From positions 1 through 6,071 of the forward strand of contig URHR01000099.1 of assembly GCA_900547725.1 (NCBI GenBank): a stretch of 6,071 nucleotides of DNA, given 5' to 3'. A model generated the notes under the pieces. The model was not told where the DNA came from. It saw nothing but the letters and a program-made list of their open reading frames with translations, and did not search any database. The translations under genes and the position numbers were made by a program. Positions 1 to 5,849 of the stretch are shown piece by piece; positions within the stretch are counted from its first letter, which is position 1; each line of letters opens with the position of its first letter. Source of the stretch: an uncultured Eubacteriales bacterium (GTDB taxonomy: Bacteria; Bacillota; Clostridia; Oscillospirales; CAG-272).

Positions 1-37
1 GGAGAGAGCCCCCTCTCCGAAAGAGGGGGCTCTCTCC
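1..37 (-). terminator. Perfect 16-bp inverted repeat, probable operon terminator
   Basis: Bases 1-16 are the exact reverse complement of 22-37, with a five-base loop, giving a very GC-rich stem starting 17 bases past the lipoprotein stop. On the minus strand the following bases lie outside the window, so a T-tract cannot be checked. On the plus strand the stem is followed by a C/T-mixed stretch without a clear T-run. Position after the last gene favours termination of this operon. It could instead be part of another member of the hairpin repeat family, because the motif AAGACCTTGG sits beside it. Confidence 0.75.
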
Positions 38-39
38 CT

Positions 40-49
40 CCAAGGTCTT
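40..49 (-). repeat. Edge motif of the hairpin repeat family after the lipoprotein gene
   Basis: On the minus strand this reads AAGACCTTGG, identical to the first ten bases of the units at 1599 and 1626 and one base different from the unit at 5851. It lies five bases past the lipoprotein stop and directly before the stem at 1-37. Ten bases could match by chance; the placement makes a shared origin plausible. Confidence 0.45.
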
Positions 50-54
50 CCCCC

Positions 55-543
55 TTATTCAGCAAAGTAATTCACCGCAGAGACCTTGCCGTCTTTGAGG
101 GTGAATTGCAGAACCGCGCTTCCCTTCGCGTAGGAAAGCATCGAGCCGCTGTCGGTCGACGGCTCGCCGTAAGCCGCGCGAACCGCGTCCGCCGTGCTCC
201 CGATGGTGATGCCCTCGGGGGTTTTCGCCGAATCGGAGCGCAACTCAATCCCGCGCAGAATCTCGTTTGAGTCCCCCGCCTTCTCGCGGTAGGTCTTCAG
301 ACGGATGCCGAGGCTTTGGTATTCGTATACCACATCCTCGCCCGTTTTCTTCCAGCAGGTCGCGCTCGGCGTGGTCTTGGTGCAGGACGACGACAGCGTT
401 TTCAGCGCGTCCGCGCACTTGCCGCCCACCTCCAATGTCGCACCGCCCGCCGTGAAGTCCTTCCACCCCGCGTCTTTTCCGCCGCAGGCAACAAGCGGCA
501 GGAGCATCAGAAGCCCCAGTACCGCAATCATAATCCGTTTCAT
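55..543 (-). CDS. Small surface lipoprotein, function unknown (162 aa)
   Basis: The protein starts MKRIMIAVLGLLMLLPLVACG, a basic-hydrophobic signal peptide ending in the lipobox LVAC, so Cys20 should be lipidated after signal peptidase II cleavage and the chain held on the outer face of the membrane. Three more cysteines lie at 43, 54 and 63, leaving room for a disulfide. The C-terminal half carries GITIGSTADAVRAAYGEP (111-128) followed by strands LSYAKG, VLQFTLKDGKV and SAVNYF, a helix-then-sheet order reminiscent of SmpA/OmlA or BLIP-like folds; the first half (ATLEVGGKCADALKTL onwards) may be a degenerate copy. This is a pattern impression, not a search result. The ATGA overlap with the SGNH-like gene and a strong internal ribosome binding site show co-translation, so an accessory role in the acylation system is a fair guess. 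It is the last gene before a probable terminator. Confidence 0.85.
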   Translation of the reverse strand: MKRIMIAVLGLLMLLPLVACGGKDAGWKDFTAGGATLEVGGKCADALKTLSSSCTKTTPSATCWKKTGEDVVYEYQSLGIRLKTYREKAGDSNEILRGIELRSDSAKTPEGITIGSTADAVRAAYGEPSTDSGSMLSYAKGSAVLQFTLKDGKVSAVNYFAE

Positions 544-1583
544 GTTCCGTTTCCTCCTTTTGCGGCATAGTACCGCTCGATTTTCTCAGCCCAGAGCGCG
601 GCGGTGTCCGCCTCGTCCCTGCGGTCCGGAATTCCGTGCTTCGGCAGTTGCAGAAGCTTGCCGATGTAATCGGTCAGCTTCTCCGCCCCCGAAACATTCA
701 GGTGTATTCCGCCGTCGTAGGTGTCGGTCGACCAATCCAGCCCGATCTCCTTTGCCAACGGAATGAAATTATAATAGGACAGCCCGTAATTCTCCGCGTA
801 GGCGCAAACCTGTTTCTCCCACTCGTCAAACCAATAGAAGTCCGCCGAATTGGTGGGCGCTTTGACCAGAATCAACTCGATTCCCTTCTTCACGCACAGC
901 GCGCGGATGCGCTCCAGATACTCCATTGACCGCGCGGGCAGGGTATAATCGGAAAGCGGAAACGGGTCTCGCTTTTCGCTCTCCTGCGGGACGACTCCGG
1001 TTTGCATCAGGTAGCCGTTATGCGAGACGGTTTTATGCTTCCAAAGATAGGCGACGTCGTCCTCGGTCAGCTCGCCCCATCTGCCGTGGTAGCGGAGGAG
1101 CGGGAAGAGGTAGGAGGCGAAGGTTTCCTCATCGGTCATGGAAGCGCCGACTGCCGCAACCTTATCGGGTGACCAACGCATTCCGTCCAGAACCAATCTA
1201 TTATAGGCTTCGTTCTGCGGCTCACCGTAGCGCAATGCGTAGACGTTGAGAACGACGGCTTTCGGCGTTTCGTAGCGGAGGGTATCGCGGAGCAGGTAAT
1301 ACGAATGCCACACGAGCTGTTGGGGCGTTCCCCGGATCACCGAGGTAATGCCGTACTTCTCGAACAGGGTTGGCGGCGTATAGCTTTCATATGCTTCGCA
1401 GTCACCAAGGAAGAGGACATCATGCCCTTCTCCTGTCCACTCGTAATAGTCCGCCGAGAGTCCGCCTTCGCGGTTCTCTTCGTTTGCGTATTTCGGTGTG
1501 ACAAGCGCTTGGAGAAGCCACAGGGCTATCAATCCAAGCACCGGCACTGCAACACACAGCGCCCGTCGGATTCCTTTTTTCAT
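540..1583 (-). CDS. Membrane-anchored SGNH-like acyltransferase partner with Cys in the nucleophile position (347 aa)
   Basis: Probable outer-face partner of the MBOAT protein, comparable in role to DltD or AlgJ. Residues about 8-29 form one N-terminal membrane anchor, with the rest predicted outside. Block I reads VLFLGDCEAYES: Cys62 stands where GDS/GSS proteins have the nucleophile Ser (codon TGC, 1400-1398). A second conserved-looking region is VIRGTPQQLVWHSYYLL (from 82) and a strand AVVLNV (109-114). The C-terminal DGGIHLNVSGAEKL (290-303) supplies Asp290 and His294, the usual catalytic His block, though spaced DxxxH rather than DxxH. Start choice rests on AAAGGAG four bases upstream of ATG 1583. 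The end KGGNGT is encoded by the next gene's ribosome binding site. It lies 519 bases after the MBOAT gene, with repeats between. Fold and role are probable; enzymatic activity is uncertain because of the Cys. Confidence 0.85.
   Translation of the reverse strand: MKKGIRRALCVAVPVLGLIALWLLQALVTPKYANEENREGGLSADYYEWTGEGHDVLFLGDCEAYESYTPPTLFEKYGITSVIRGTPQQLVWHSYYLLRDTLRYETPKAVVLNVYALRYGEPQNEAYNRLVLDGMRWSPDKVAAVGASMTDEETFASYLFPLLRYHGRWGELTEDDVAYLWKHKTVSHNGYLMQTGVVPQESEKRDPFPLSDYTLPARSMEYLERIRALCVKKGIELILVKAPTNSADFYWFDEWEKQVCAYAENYGLSYYNFIPLAKEIGLDWSTDTYDGGIHLNVSGAEKLTDYIGKLLQLPKHGIPDRRDEADTAALWAEKIERYYAAKGGNGT
553..560 (-). promoter_or_regulatory. Ribosome binding site of the lipoprotein inside the SGNH-like gene
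   Basis: AAAGGAGG lies nine bases before ATG 543 and encodes the C-terminal Lys-Gly-Gly of the upstream protein. Together with the ATGA stop/start overlap (540-543) it fixes the lipoprotein start and points to coupled translation. Confidence 0.85.
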
Positions 1584-1598
1584 GCTTCTCCTTTCTTT

Positions 1599-1720
1599 AA
1601 GACCTTGGGACTCTATCCCAAGCCTAAGACCTTGGGACTCTGTCCCAAACCCTGCTTAAAAACTTCTTGAAAGAAGTTTTTAAGAATTTCAAGAACTTTA
1701 AGCAAGGGGGGTTTTACCCC
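1599..1720 (+). repeat. Hairpin repeat module A, copy 1, upstream of the SGNH-like gene
   Basis: A tandem pair of units, each AAGACCTTGGGACTC then a T, A or G variant and TCCCAA (1599-1621 and 1626-1648), forms two small hairpins with stems 1605-1610/1616-1621 and 1632-1637/1643-1648. A 14-bp perfect palindrome follows, CTTAAAAACTTCTT (1655-1668) with its complement at 1671-1684 and a two-base loop. GCTTAAA (1654-1660) can also pair with TTTAAGC (1697-1703), closing a larger fold. The same order of hairpins is found at 5850-5930, and the palindrome core CTTCTT/AAGAAG also at 2039-2062. It begins directly beside the SGNH gene's ribosome binding site. No T-run follows the stems on either strand, so ordinary termination is not obvious. 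Confidence 0.85.
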
Positions 1721-1744
1721 TATGTTCAGATGGTGCTGTTTTTT

Positions 1745-1850
1745 GTAGCCATATTCCGTGCTACGAATTCCGGCTGCTCCGCGCCCAATCCCGTCCAGCG
1801 GGATTGGCAAGGCGGCTATCGCCGCTCGCTCCGCTACCGGATAGAAATGG
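1745..1850 (+). repeat. Repeat module B, copy 1
   Basis: About 100 bases closely match 5978-6071: GTAGCCATATTCCGTGCTAC, then TTCCGGCTGCTCCG, a hairpin with stem CCAATCCCG (1785-1793) and CGGGATTGG (1799-1807), and an ending CTCCGCTACCGGATA. GTAGC/GCTAC (1745-1749/1760-1764) forms another small stem, and GCGGC/GCCGC (1812-1816/1821-1825) a third that is not shared with the other copy. It follows module A in the same orientation in both places, so A and B look like one larger element. Confidence 0.85.
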
Positions 1851-1872
1851 TTCAGGTTAGTTGCTGATGAGG

Positions 1873-1898
1873 GCGGAACGACACGCGGGTCGTTCCGC
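1873..1898. repeat. 10-bp perfect inverted repeat in the MBOAT-SGNH gap
   Basis: GCGGAACGAC (1873-1882) is complementary to GTCGTTCCGC (1889-1898), with a six-base loop. No T-run follows on either strand. It lies between the two oppositely oriented repeat arms of the gap and is probably part of the composite element. Confidence 0.7.
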
Positions 1899-2017
1899 TT
1901 CGGTTGTCGGTTACATTGCCGCAAATGGCTTTATATCCCACAAAGCGCTATACGCTCTATGTCACTTCAACCCAAACGCTAGAGGCACGATGTTCGCACG
2001 CTCCCCATAAATGCGTT

Positions 2018-2096
2018 GAAAGTTCTTGGGGAGTCCAGAGGGGCTTCTTCCAAGAAGCCCCTTTGGCGCATCCCCTCGCATCCTCGCATCCCCGCG
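2018..2096 (-). repeat. Hairpin repeat module A, divergent inverted copy after the MBOAT gene
   Basis: Read on the minus strand it has AGGGGCTTCTT, a two-base GG loop and AAGAAGCCCCT (2062-2039), extended by CCA/TGG and one G-T pair to about 15 bp (2035-2049/2052-2066), and then CCCCAAGAACTTTCAACG, matching the tail of the copies at 1599 and 5850. The first small hairpin of the family is replaced by three copies of GGATGCG (CGCATCC on the plus strand at 2067, 2077 and 2085). It begins just past the MBOAT stop and could act as a weak terminator or RNA-stabilising stem for that gene, although no T-run follows. Confidence 0.8.
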
Positions 2097-2102
2097 CCCC
2101 CC

Positions 2103-3659
2103 CTAAAACTGACCGTAGATGAAATCGCCGGCGTCGTAGCCAATGCCGTAAGAGCCGAAAACGAGGATGAGAGAGACCGCGAGCGTCAGAACGAAGGAAA
2201 GGAGAACGGGGCGCGAGCAGAGCGCGTCGCGCAGAGGGTAACGCTTTGTGACCTGACTGATTGCAAAGAGGATCAGAATTCCGCAAAGCAGAACGATCCA
2301 CTCGCGCGCAGATAAACCGAGCGAGAGGAAACCGCCCGTAAACAGCTCCGCCCACTTTCCGCCGGTAAACATACTCCCCCAGAGACGGAAGGTTCGCGGC
2401 ACGTCGCGGTAAACGTCCAGACTGCGGAACAGCCCCATCAGCAGGAAGGTGCGGATCGCCTGAAAACATCCCCACGCACCCGAAGCAGAGAGGCGCGGCG
2501 CGGCGCGGTGGAAGCGATCCCAAAGAGGTTGCAACTCCTGCGAAATCAGAATCGCCGCACAGTTGAGCAGTCCCCAAACGATGAAATTCCACCCCGCGCC
2601 GTGCCATAGCCCCGTGAGAAACCACGTTACAATGGTTGCGAGGTAGACGGGAATCCGCTTGCCGAGCGCGTTCCCGAGGTGGGCGCGCGACCACTTCGAC
2701 AGTTTCTGCATCGCAACCGAAACCGAGAGCGGATAGAAGATGTAGTCGGTAAACCATGTCCCCATGGTAATGTGCCAGCGCCGCCAGTACTCCTTGACCG
2801 AACGCGAGGAGAACGGACGGTCGAAATTTTCTTTGAGGCGGATTCCGAGCATCTCGGCAAAGCCGATGGTGATGTCGATTCCGCCCGTGAAGTCGCCGTA
2901 AATCTGCGCCGAATAGAGCAGGATCAGAAGCGCCACATACGCGCCGTCATAGTCCGTCCCCGTAAGCGTTTTGACCGCAATCGCCGCCGTGTCCGCTACC
3001 ACAACCTTTTTGAAGTAGCCCCAGACCATGCGGGTCAGTCCCTTGCAAAGGTTCTCCCGCGCGGGGTCGTGCCCCTCGATCAGCTGCGACTCCAGATCGG
3101 AGAACCGGCTGATCGGTCCTTGGATCAGTTGGGGGAAGAAGGAGACGAACAGCGCGGTTTTGGCAAAATTCCGCTCCGCCGTCGCCTTTGCGCGGTACAC
3201 GTCGATGAGATATCCCATCGACTGAAAGGTATAAAACGAGATTCCGAGCGGCAGAATCAGGTCGGGCGCGGTCAGCCCCGCGAGATCCGACATCACAAAG
3301 CCCGTGTACTTCAGCACCGCGAGCGTCCCGAAGCCGAGGATAAGACCAACGGTCAGAATCCCCCGCCGCCGCCGTTTTTCCTGCGCGCGGTACGCCTTCC
3401 GCGCGGGCTTCTCAAGCGCCGCGCCGTCGGCGGCGAGATATGCCGTTTCGCGGTCGGTCACCCGTTGCATCAGAACTGCGGTGGTATACGTCACCGCCGT
3501 TGTCCAGAGGATGAAGGGGACGAATTCGGGACCCGCAAGGAAATAGAACGCATAGCTTGCCGCCAACAGAATCCACCACCGCCGCGCGCGGGGCGTTGCG
3601 TAGTACAACAGCAACGTCGCCGCCGCGAACAGCAGAAACCGGATTGATACGAATTGCAT
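2103..3659 (-). CDS. MBOAT O-acyltransferase, DltB/AlgI-like (518 aa)
   Basis: Polytopic membrane protein of the membrane-bound O-acyltransferase family. Family members such as DltB and AlgI take an acyl group from the cytoplasmic side and pass it across the membrane for O-acylation of an envelope polymer. Family landmarks are LPLGISFYTFQSMGYLIDVYR (from 136), FFPQLIQGPISRF (174-186), AQIYGDFTGGIDITIG (251-266), YWRRWHITMG (291-300, His296) and FLTGLWHGAGW (347-357) with the catalytic-type His353 (codon 2603-2601). The ending FIYGQF is also typical. Many hydrophobic segments span the protein; a basic stretch (about 86-100) is probably a cytoplasmic loop. The start has GGGGAGG six bases upstream. 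Length fits the family. The carrier gene just before it makes it DltB-like in logic; the motifs alone would also fit AlgI-type acetylation. Substrate cannot be read from sequence. Confidence 0.95.
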   Translation of the reverse strand: MQFVSIRFLLFAAATLLLYYATPRARRWWILLAASYAFYFLAGPEFVPFILWTTAVTYTTAVLMQRVTDRETAYLAADGAALEKPARKAYRAQEKRRRRGILTVGLILGFGTLAVLKYTGFVMSDLAGLTAPDLILPLGISFYTFQSMGYLIDVYRAKATAERNFAKTALFVSFFPQLIQGPISRFSDLESQLIEGHDPARENLCKGLTRMVWGYFKKVVVADTAAIAVKTLTGTDYDGAYVALLILLYSAQIYGDFTGGIDITIGFAEMLGIRLKENFDRPFSSRSVKEYWRRWHITMGTWFTDYIFYPLSVSVAMQKLSKWSRAHLGNALGKRIPVYLATIVTWFLTGLWHGAGWNFIVWGLLNCAAILISQELQPLWDRFHRAAPRLSASGAWGCFQAIRTFLLMGLFRSLDVYRDVPRTFRLWGSMFTGGKWAELFTGGFLSLGLSAREWIVLLCGILILFAISQVTKRYPLRDALCSRPVLLSFVLTLAVSLILVFGSYGIGYDAGDFIYGQF

Positions 3660-3673
3660 CCCCGTCCTCCCCG

Positions 3674-3901
3674 TCAGGCTTCGTCAAGCCGTGTAATCAG
3701 GTCGTAGATCGCCTTTGCCGAGCGGAAATTCTCGGGCAGAATCTCTTCTGCGGGAATGCTCACGTCGTAGGCGCTGTTGATCTCGGTAATCAGGGTGACG
3801 ATGTCGAGCGAATCGAGCACGCCGTCGCCGATCAGATCGTCCGCCGTGTTGAAATCCACATCGGGGTGCAGTTCCCCGAGAATCCGCATGAGCTCTTCCA
3901 T
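3674..3901 (-). CDS. Acyl carrier protein, DltC-like (75 aa)
   Basis: Small acidic carrier protein expected to hold an acyl or aminoacyl group as a thioester on 4'-phosphopantetheine. The attachment site is Ser31 in GDGVLDSLDIVTL (codon 3811-3809), preceded by the usual acidic helix region and followed by helix II and the IPAEEILPENFRSAKAI segment. Length and the single DSL motif match stand-alone carriers of the AcpP/DltC type. Its place directly before an MBOAT gene argues for a dedicated envelope-modification carrier rather than the fatty-acid AcpP. The ATG overlaps the thrS stop as TAATG, with only a weak purine-rich stretch upstream inside thrS, so translation is probably coupled to thrS. 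The MBOAT start follows after 14 bases. No DltA-like loading ligase is in the window, so the cargo is unknown. Confidence 0.93.
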   Translation of the reverse strand: MEELMRILGELHPDVDFNTADDLIGDGVLDSLDIVTLITEINSAYDVSIPAEEILPENFRSAKAIYDLITRLDEA

Positions 3902-5832
3902 TATCTTCTCTTCTCCGCCACTTCAACCAGTGCGTCCGCGAGGAAGCCGTCCACCGTCTTGGTCACGGTCTCGCCTGCGCGATTCCGCACCGCAACGCTG
4001 TCGGTCTCCATTTCCTTTGCGCCGATGACCAGCATATACGGCACTTTTTCCATCTGCGTGGCTCTGATCTTGTAGCCGATGGTGTTGGAGGAATCGTCCA
4101 CGGTCACGCGCAGACCCGCCGCCGCGTACTTTTCCGCCAGTTTCTTTGCGTAGTCGATATGCTCGTCGCCGATGGGCAGGATGCGAACCTGCTCGGGCGC
4201 CAGCCACATCGGGAACGCGCCTGCATAAGTTTCAATCAGGTACGCAAGCGTGCGCTCGAAGCAACCGAGCGAGGTGCGGTGGATGATATAGGGCAGTTTC
4301 TGTGTGCCGTCCTTATCGGTGTAGTACATTCCGAACCGCTCCGCAAGCAACATATCGATCTGGATGGTAACGAGCGTATCCTCCTTGCCGTAGACGTTCT
4401 TATACTGCACGTCGAGCTTCGGACCGTAGAAAGCCGCCTCGTCGAATCCGATGGTATACTCCAAGCCAAGGTCGTCGAGAATCTTGCCCATGGCCGCCTG
4501 CGCGACCTCCCACTGTTCCTTCGTGCCCTCGTACTTGTTATGCGGATTTGCGGGGTCCCACTGCGAGAAGCGGAAGGTGCATTTATCCAAAAGACCGACC
4601 GTTCCGAGGAAATACTTCGCCAATTCGAGGCATCCCTTGAACTCCTCTTCCAGCTGTTCGGGGCGGAGGATATAGTGACCCTCGGAAATCGTGAACTGGC
4701 GCACGCGGATCAGACCGTGCATCTCGCCGCTGTCCTCGTTGCGGAACAGCGTGGAAGTCTCGGTCAGCCGCATCGGCAGCTCGCGGTAGGAACGCTTCTT
4801 ATTCAGGTAGACCTGATACTGGAACGGGCAGGTCATCGGGCGCAGGGCAAAGCACTCCTTCGTCTCGTCGTGCGGGTCACCCATGACGAACATTCCGTCG
4901 AGGTAGTGATCCCAGTGACCCGAAATTTTATACAGTTCGCGCTTTGCCATCAGCGGCGTTTTGGTCAGGATACAGCCGTGCGCCTGCTCGACGTCCTCGA
5001 CCCAACGCTGGAGCAACTGAATGACTCTCGCGCCCTTCGGAAGCAGAACGGGAAGTCCCTGCCCGATGCAATCGACCGTGGTGAAGAAGCCGAGATCGCG
5101 CCCGAGTTTATTATGGTCGCGCTTGAGGGCTTCCGCCTGTTGGGTCAGGTACTCGTTGAGTTCCTCCTTGGAGGGGAACGCCACGCCGTAGATTCTCTGG
5201 AGCACCTTATTCTTCTGGTCGCCCTTCCAGTATGCGCCCGTGCACTGCGTGAGTTTGAACGCCTTGACAAGCCCTGTGGAGAAGAGGTGCGGTCCTGCGC
5301 AGAGGTCGACGAATTCGCCCTGTCTGTAGAAGCTGATGACCTCTCCCTCGGGCAGTTCGTTGATCAGCTGAACCTTATACGGCTCGTCCCGCTCGGTCAT
5401 GAGTTTAACCGCCTCGTCGCGGGGCAGTTCGAAGCGCTCGATCTTCAGGTTTTCCTTGACGATTTTCTTCATCTCGGCTTCGAGTTTGGCAAGGACTTCG
5501 GGGGTAAAGGTGACATCCGAGTCGATGTCATAATAGAAGCCGTTATCCACTGCCGGACCGATGGTGAGTTTTGCTTCGGGGTACAGGCGTTTGACTGCCT
5601 GCGCCAGAATATGCGACGCGGTATGGCGGAAGAGGTGTTTGCCCGCTTCGTCCGCAAATGTGAGCAGCCAAACGCTCTCGCCCTCATGAACCTCGGTCGT
5701 GAGCGCGACGGTTTTCCCTTCGATCTCCGCGCCGATGACGCTTCTGTCAATCAGCCCTGCTTCCTTTGCCGCGTCGTAAACCGTTGCGGGCGCGGACACT
5801 TCAATTTCTTTTCCCTGCATTTTGATTTTCAT
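3901..5832 (-). CDS. thrS: Threonyl-tRNA synthetase, full length (643 aa)
   Basis: Class II aminoacyl-tRNA synthetase that activates threonine with ATP and charges tRNA-Thr in the cytoplasm. All family domains are visible in order: TGS domain (about residues 1-62); editing domain with HTASH (H70, H74) and DLCAGPH (C178, H182), which clears mischarged Ser-tRNA; catalytic core with zinc ligands C335 (PMTCPF), H386 (ISEGH) and H518 (IIHRT), motif 2 arginine R364 (TLFRNE) and motif 3 R527 (GCFERTLA); anticodon-binding domain from about 545 to the end. The length is normal. The ATG at 5832 is supported by AGGAGG eight bases upstream. PMTCPFQYQ replaces the PMNCPGH of the E. coli enzyme; I recall this version from gut Clostridia, so it is probably the housekeeping enzyme. 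Its TAA overlaps the next gene's ATG by one base. I see no T-box leader in the 239 bases upstream. Identity is very secure. Confidence 0.98.
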   Translation of the reverse strand: MKIKMQGKEIEVSAPATVYDAAKEAGLIDRSVIGAEIEGKTVALTTEVHEGESVWLLTFADEAGKHLFRHTASHILAQAVKRLYPEAKLTIGPAVDNGFYYDIDSDVTFTPEVLAKLEAEMKKIVKENLKIERFELPRDEAVKLMTERDEPYKVQLINELPEGEVISFYRQGEFVDLCAGPHLFSTGLVKAFKLTQCTGAYWKGDQKNKVLQRIYGVAFPSKEELNEYLTQQAEALKRDHNKLGRDLGFFTTVDCIGQGLPVLLPKGARVIQLLQRWVEDVEQAHGCILTKTPLMAKRELYKISGHWDHYLDGMFVMGDPHDETKECFALRPMTCPFQYQVYLNKKRSYRELPMRLTETSTLFRNEDSGEMHGLIRVRQFTISEGHYILRPEQLEEEFKGCLELAKYFLGTVGLLDKCTFRFSQWDPANPHNKYEGTKEQWEVAQAAMGKILDDLGLEYTIGFDEAAFYGPKLDVQYKNVYGKEDTLVTIQIDMLLAERFGMYYTDKDGTQKLPYIIHRTSLGCFERTLAYLIETYAGAFPMWLAPEQVRILPIGDEHIDYAKKLAEKYAAAGLRVTVDDSSNTIGYKIRATQMEKVPYMLVIGAKEMETDSVAVRNRAGETVTKTVDGFLADALVEVAEKRR

Positions 5833-5840
5833 TGTGTTTT

Positions 5841-5848
5841 CCTCCTTT
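5841..5848 (-). promoter_or_regulatory. Ribosome binding site of thrS
   Basis: AAAGGAGG, ending eight bases before ATG 5832, decides the thrS start. The repeat unit starting at about 5850 (AAGACC on the plus strand) lies directly against it, so the site sits between the start codon and a hairpin. Confidence 0.85.
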
Positions 5849-5849
5849 T

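Larger units (their letters stand above)
1584..2102. other. Gene-free composite repeat region splitting the operon
   Basis: This 519-bp gap between the MBOAT and SGNH-like genes holds module A and B in plus orientation at the SGNH side, an inverted module A at the MBOAT side, and in the middle (about 1851-2017) a 10-bp stem and unassigned sequence. Open frames here are short, lack ribosome binding sites or run through the repeats, so I call no gene. No convincing promoter with both -35 and -10 elements was found on the minus strand before the SGNH gene. The converging arms would suit a MITE-like insertion, but I see no transposase and no clear target duplication. Confidence 0.75.

Noticed and set aside
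1599..1653. CRISPR-like direct repeats
   Set aside because: Only two tandem copies of about 27 bp with no spacers; they are hairpin units.
1599..1703. Rho-independent terminator before the SGNH gene
   Set aside because: The stems are strong, but no T-run follows on either strand, and the paralogous copy stands in front of thrS directly at its ribosome binding site.
1745..1850. tRNA-like or structured RNA gene in module B
   Set aside because: Several small stems exist, but there is no cloverleaf, no T-loop consensus and no CCA-type end.
1667..1867. Plus-strand open frame of 66 codons through the repeat, whose central peptide VAIFRAT.SGCS.PNPV.RD is also encoded at 5978-6040
   Set aside because: The shared frame follows from the shared repeat. 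Differences between copies fall at all codon positions, and two of them (C1786/G1806 against A6019/T6039) preserve a stem rather than a protein. No ribosome binding site is seen.
1584..2102. Insertion sequence or transposase remnant in the operon gap
   Set aside because: No transposase-like frame and no clear target-site duplication; the region is better described as a composite of hairpin repeats.
1957..2757. Minus-strand 266-codon frame overlapping the end of the MBOAT gene
   Set aside because: Arg/Pro-rich out-of-frame reading of the MBOAT gene running on into the repeat; low-complexity composition and no start signal.
2679..3647. Long plus-strand open frame of 322 codons opposite the MBOAT gene
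   Set aside because: Arg- and charge-rich antisense shadow with no recognisable domain; the minus-strand frame has clear MBOAT motifs.
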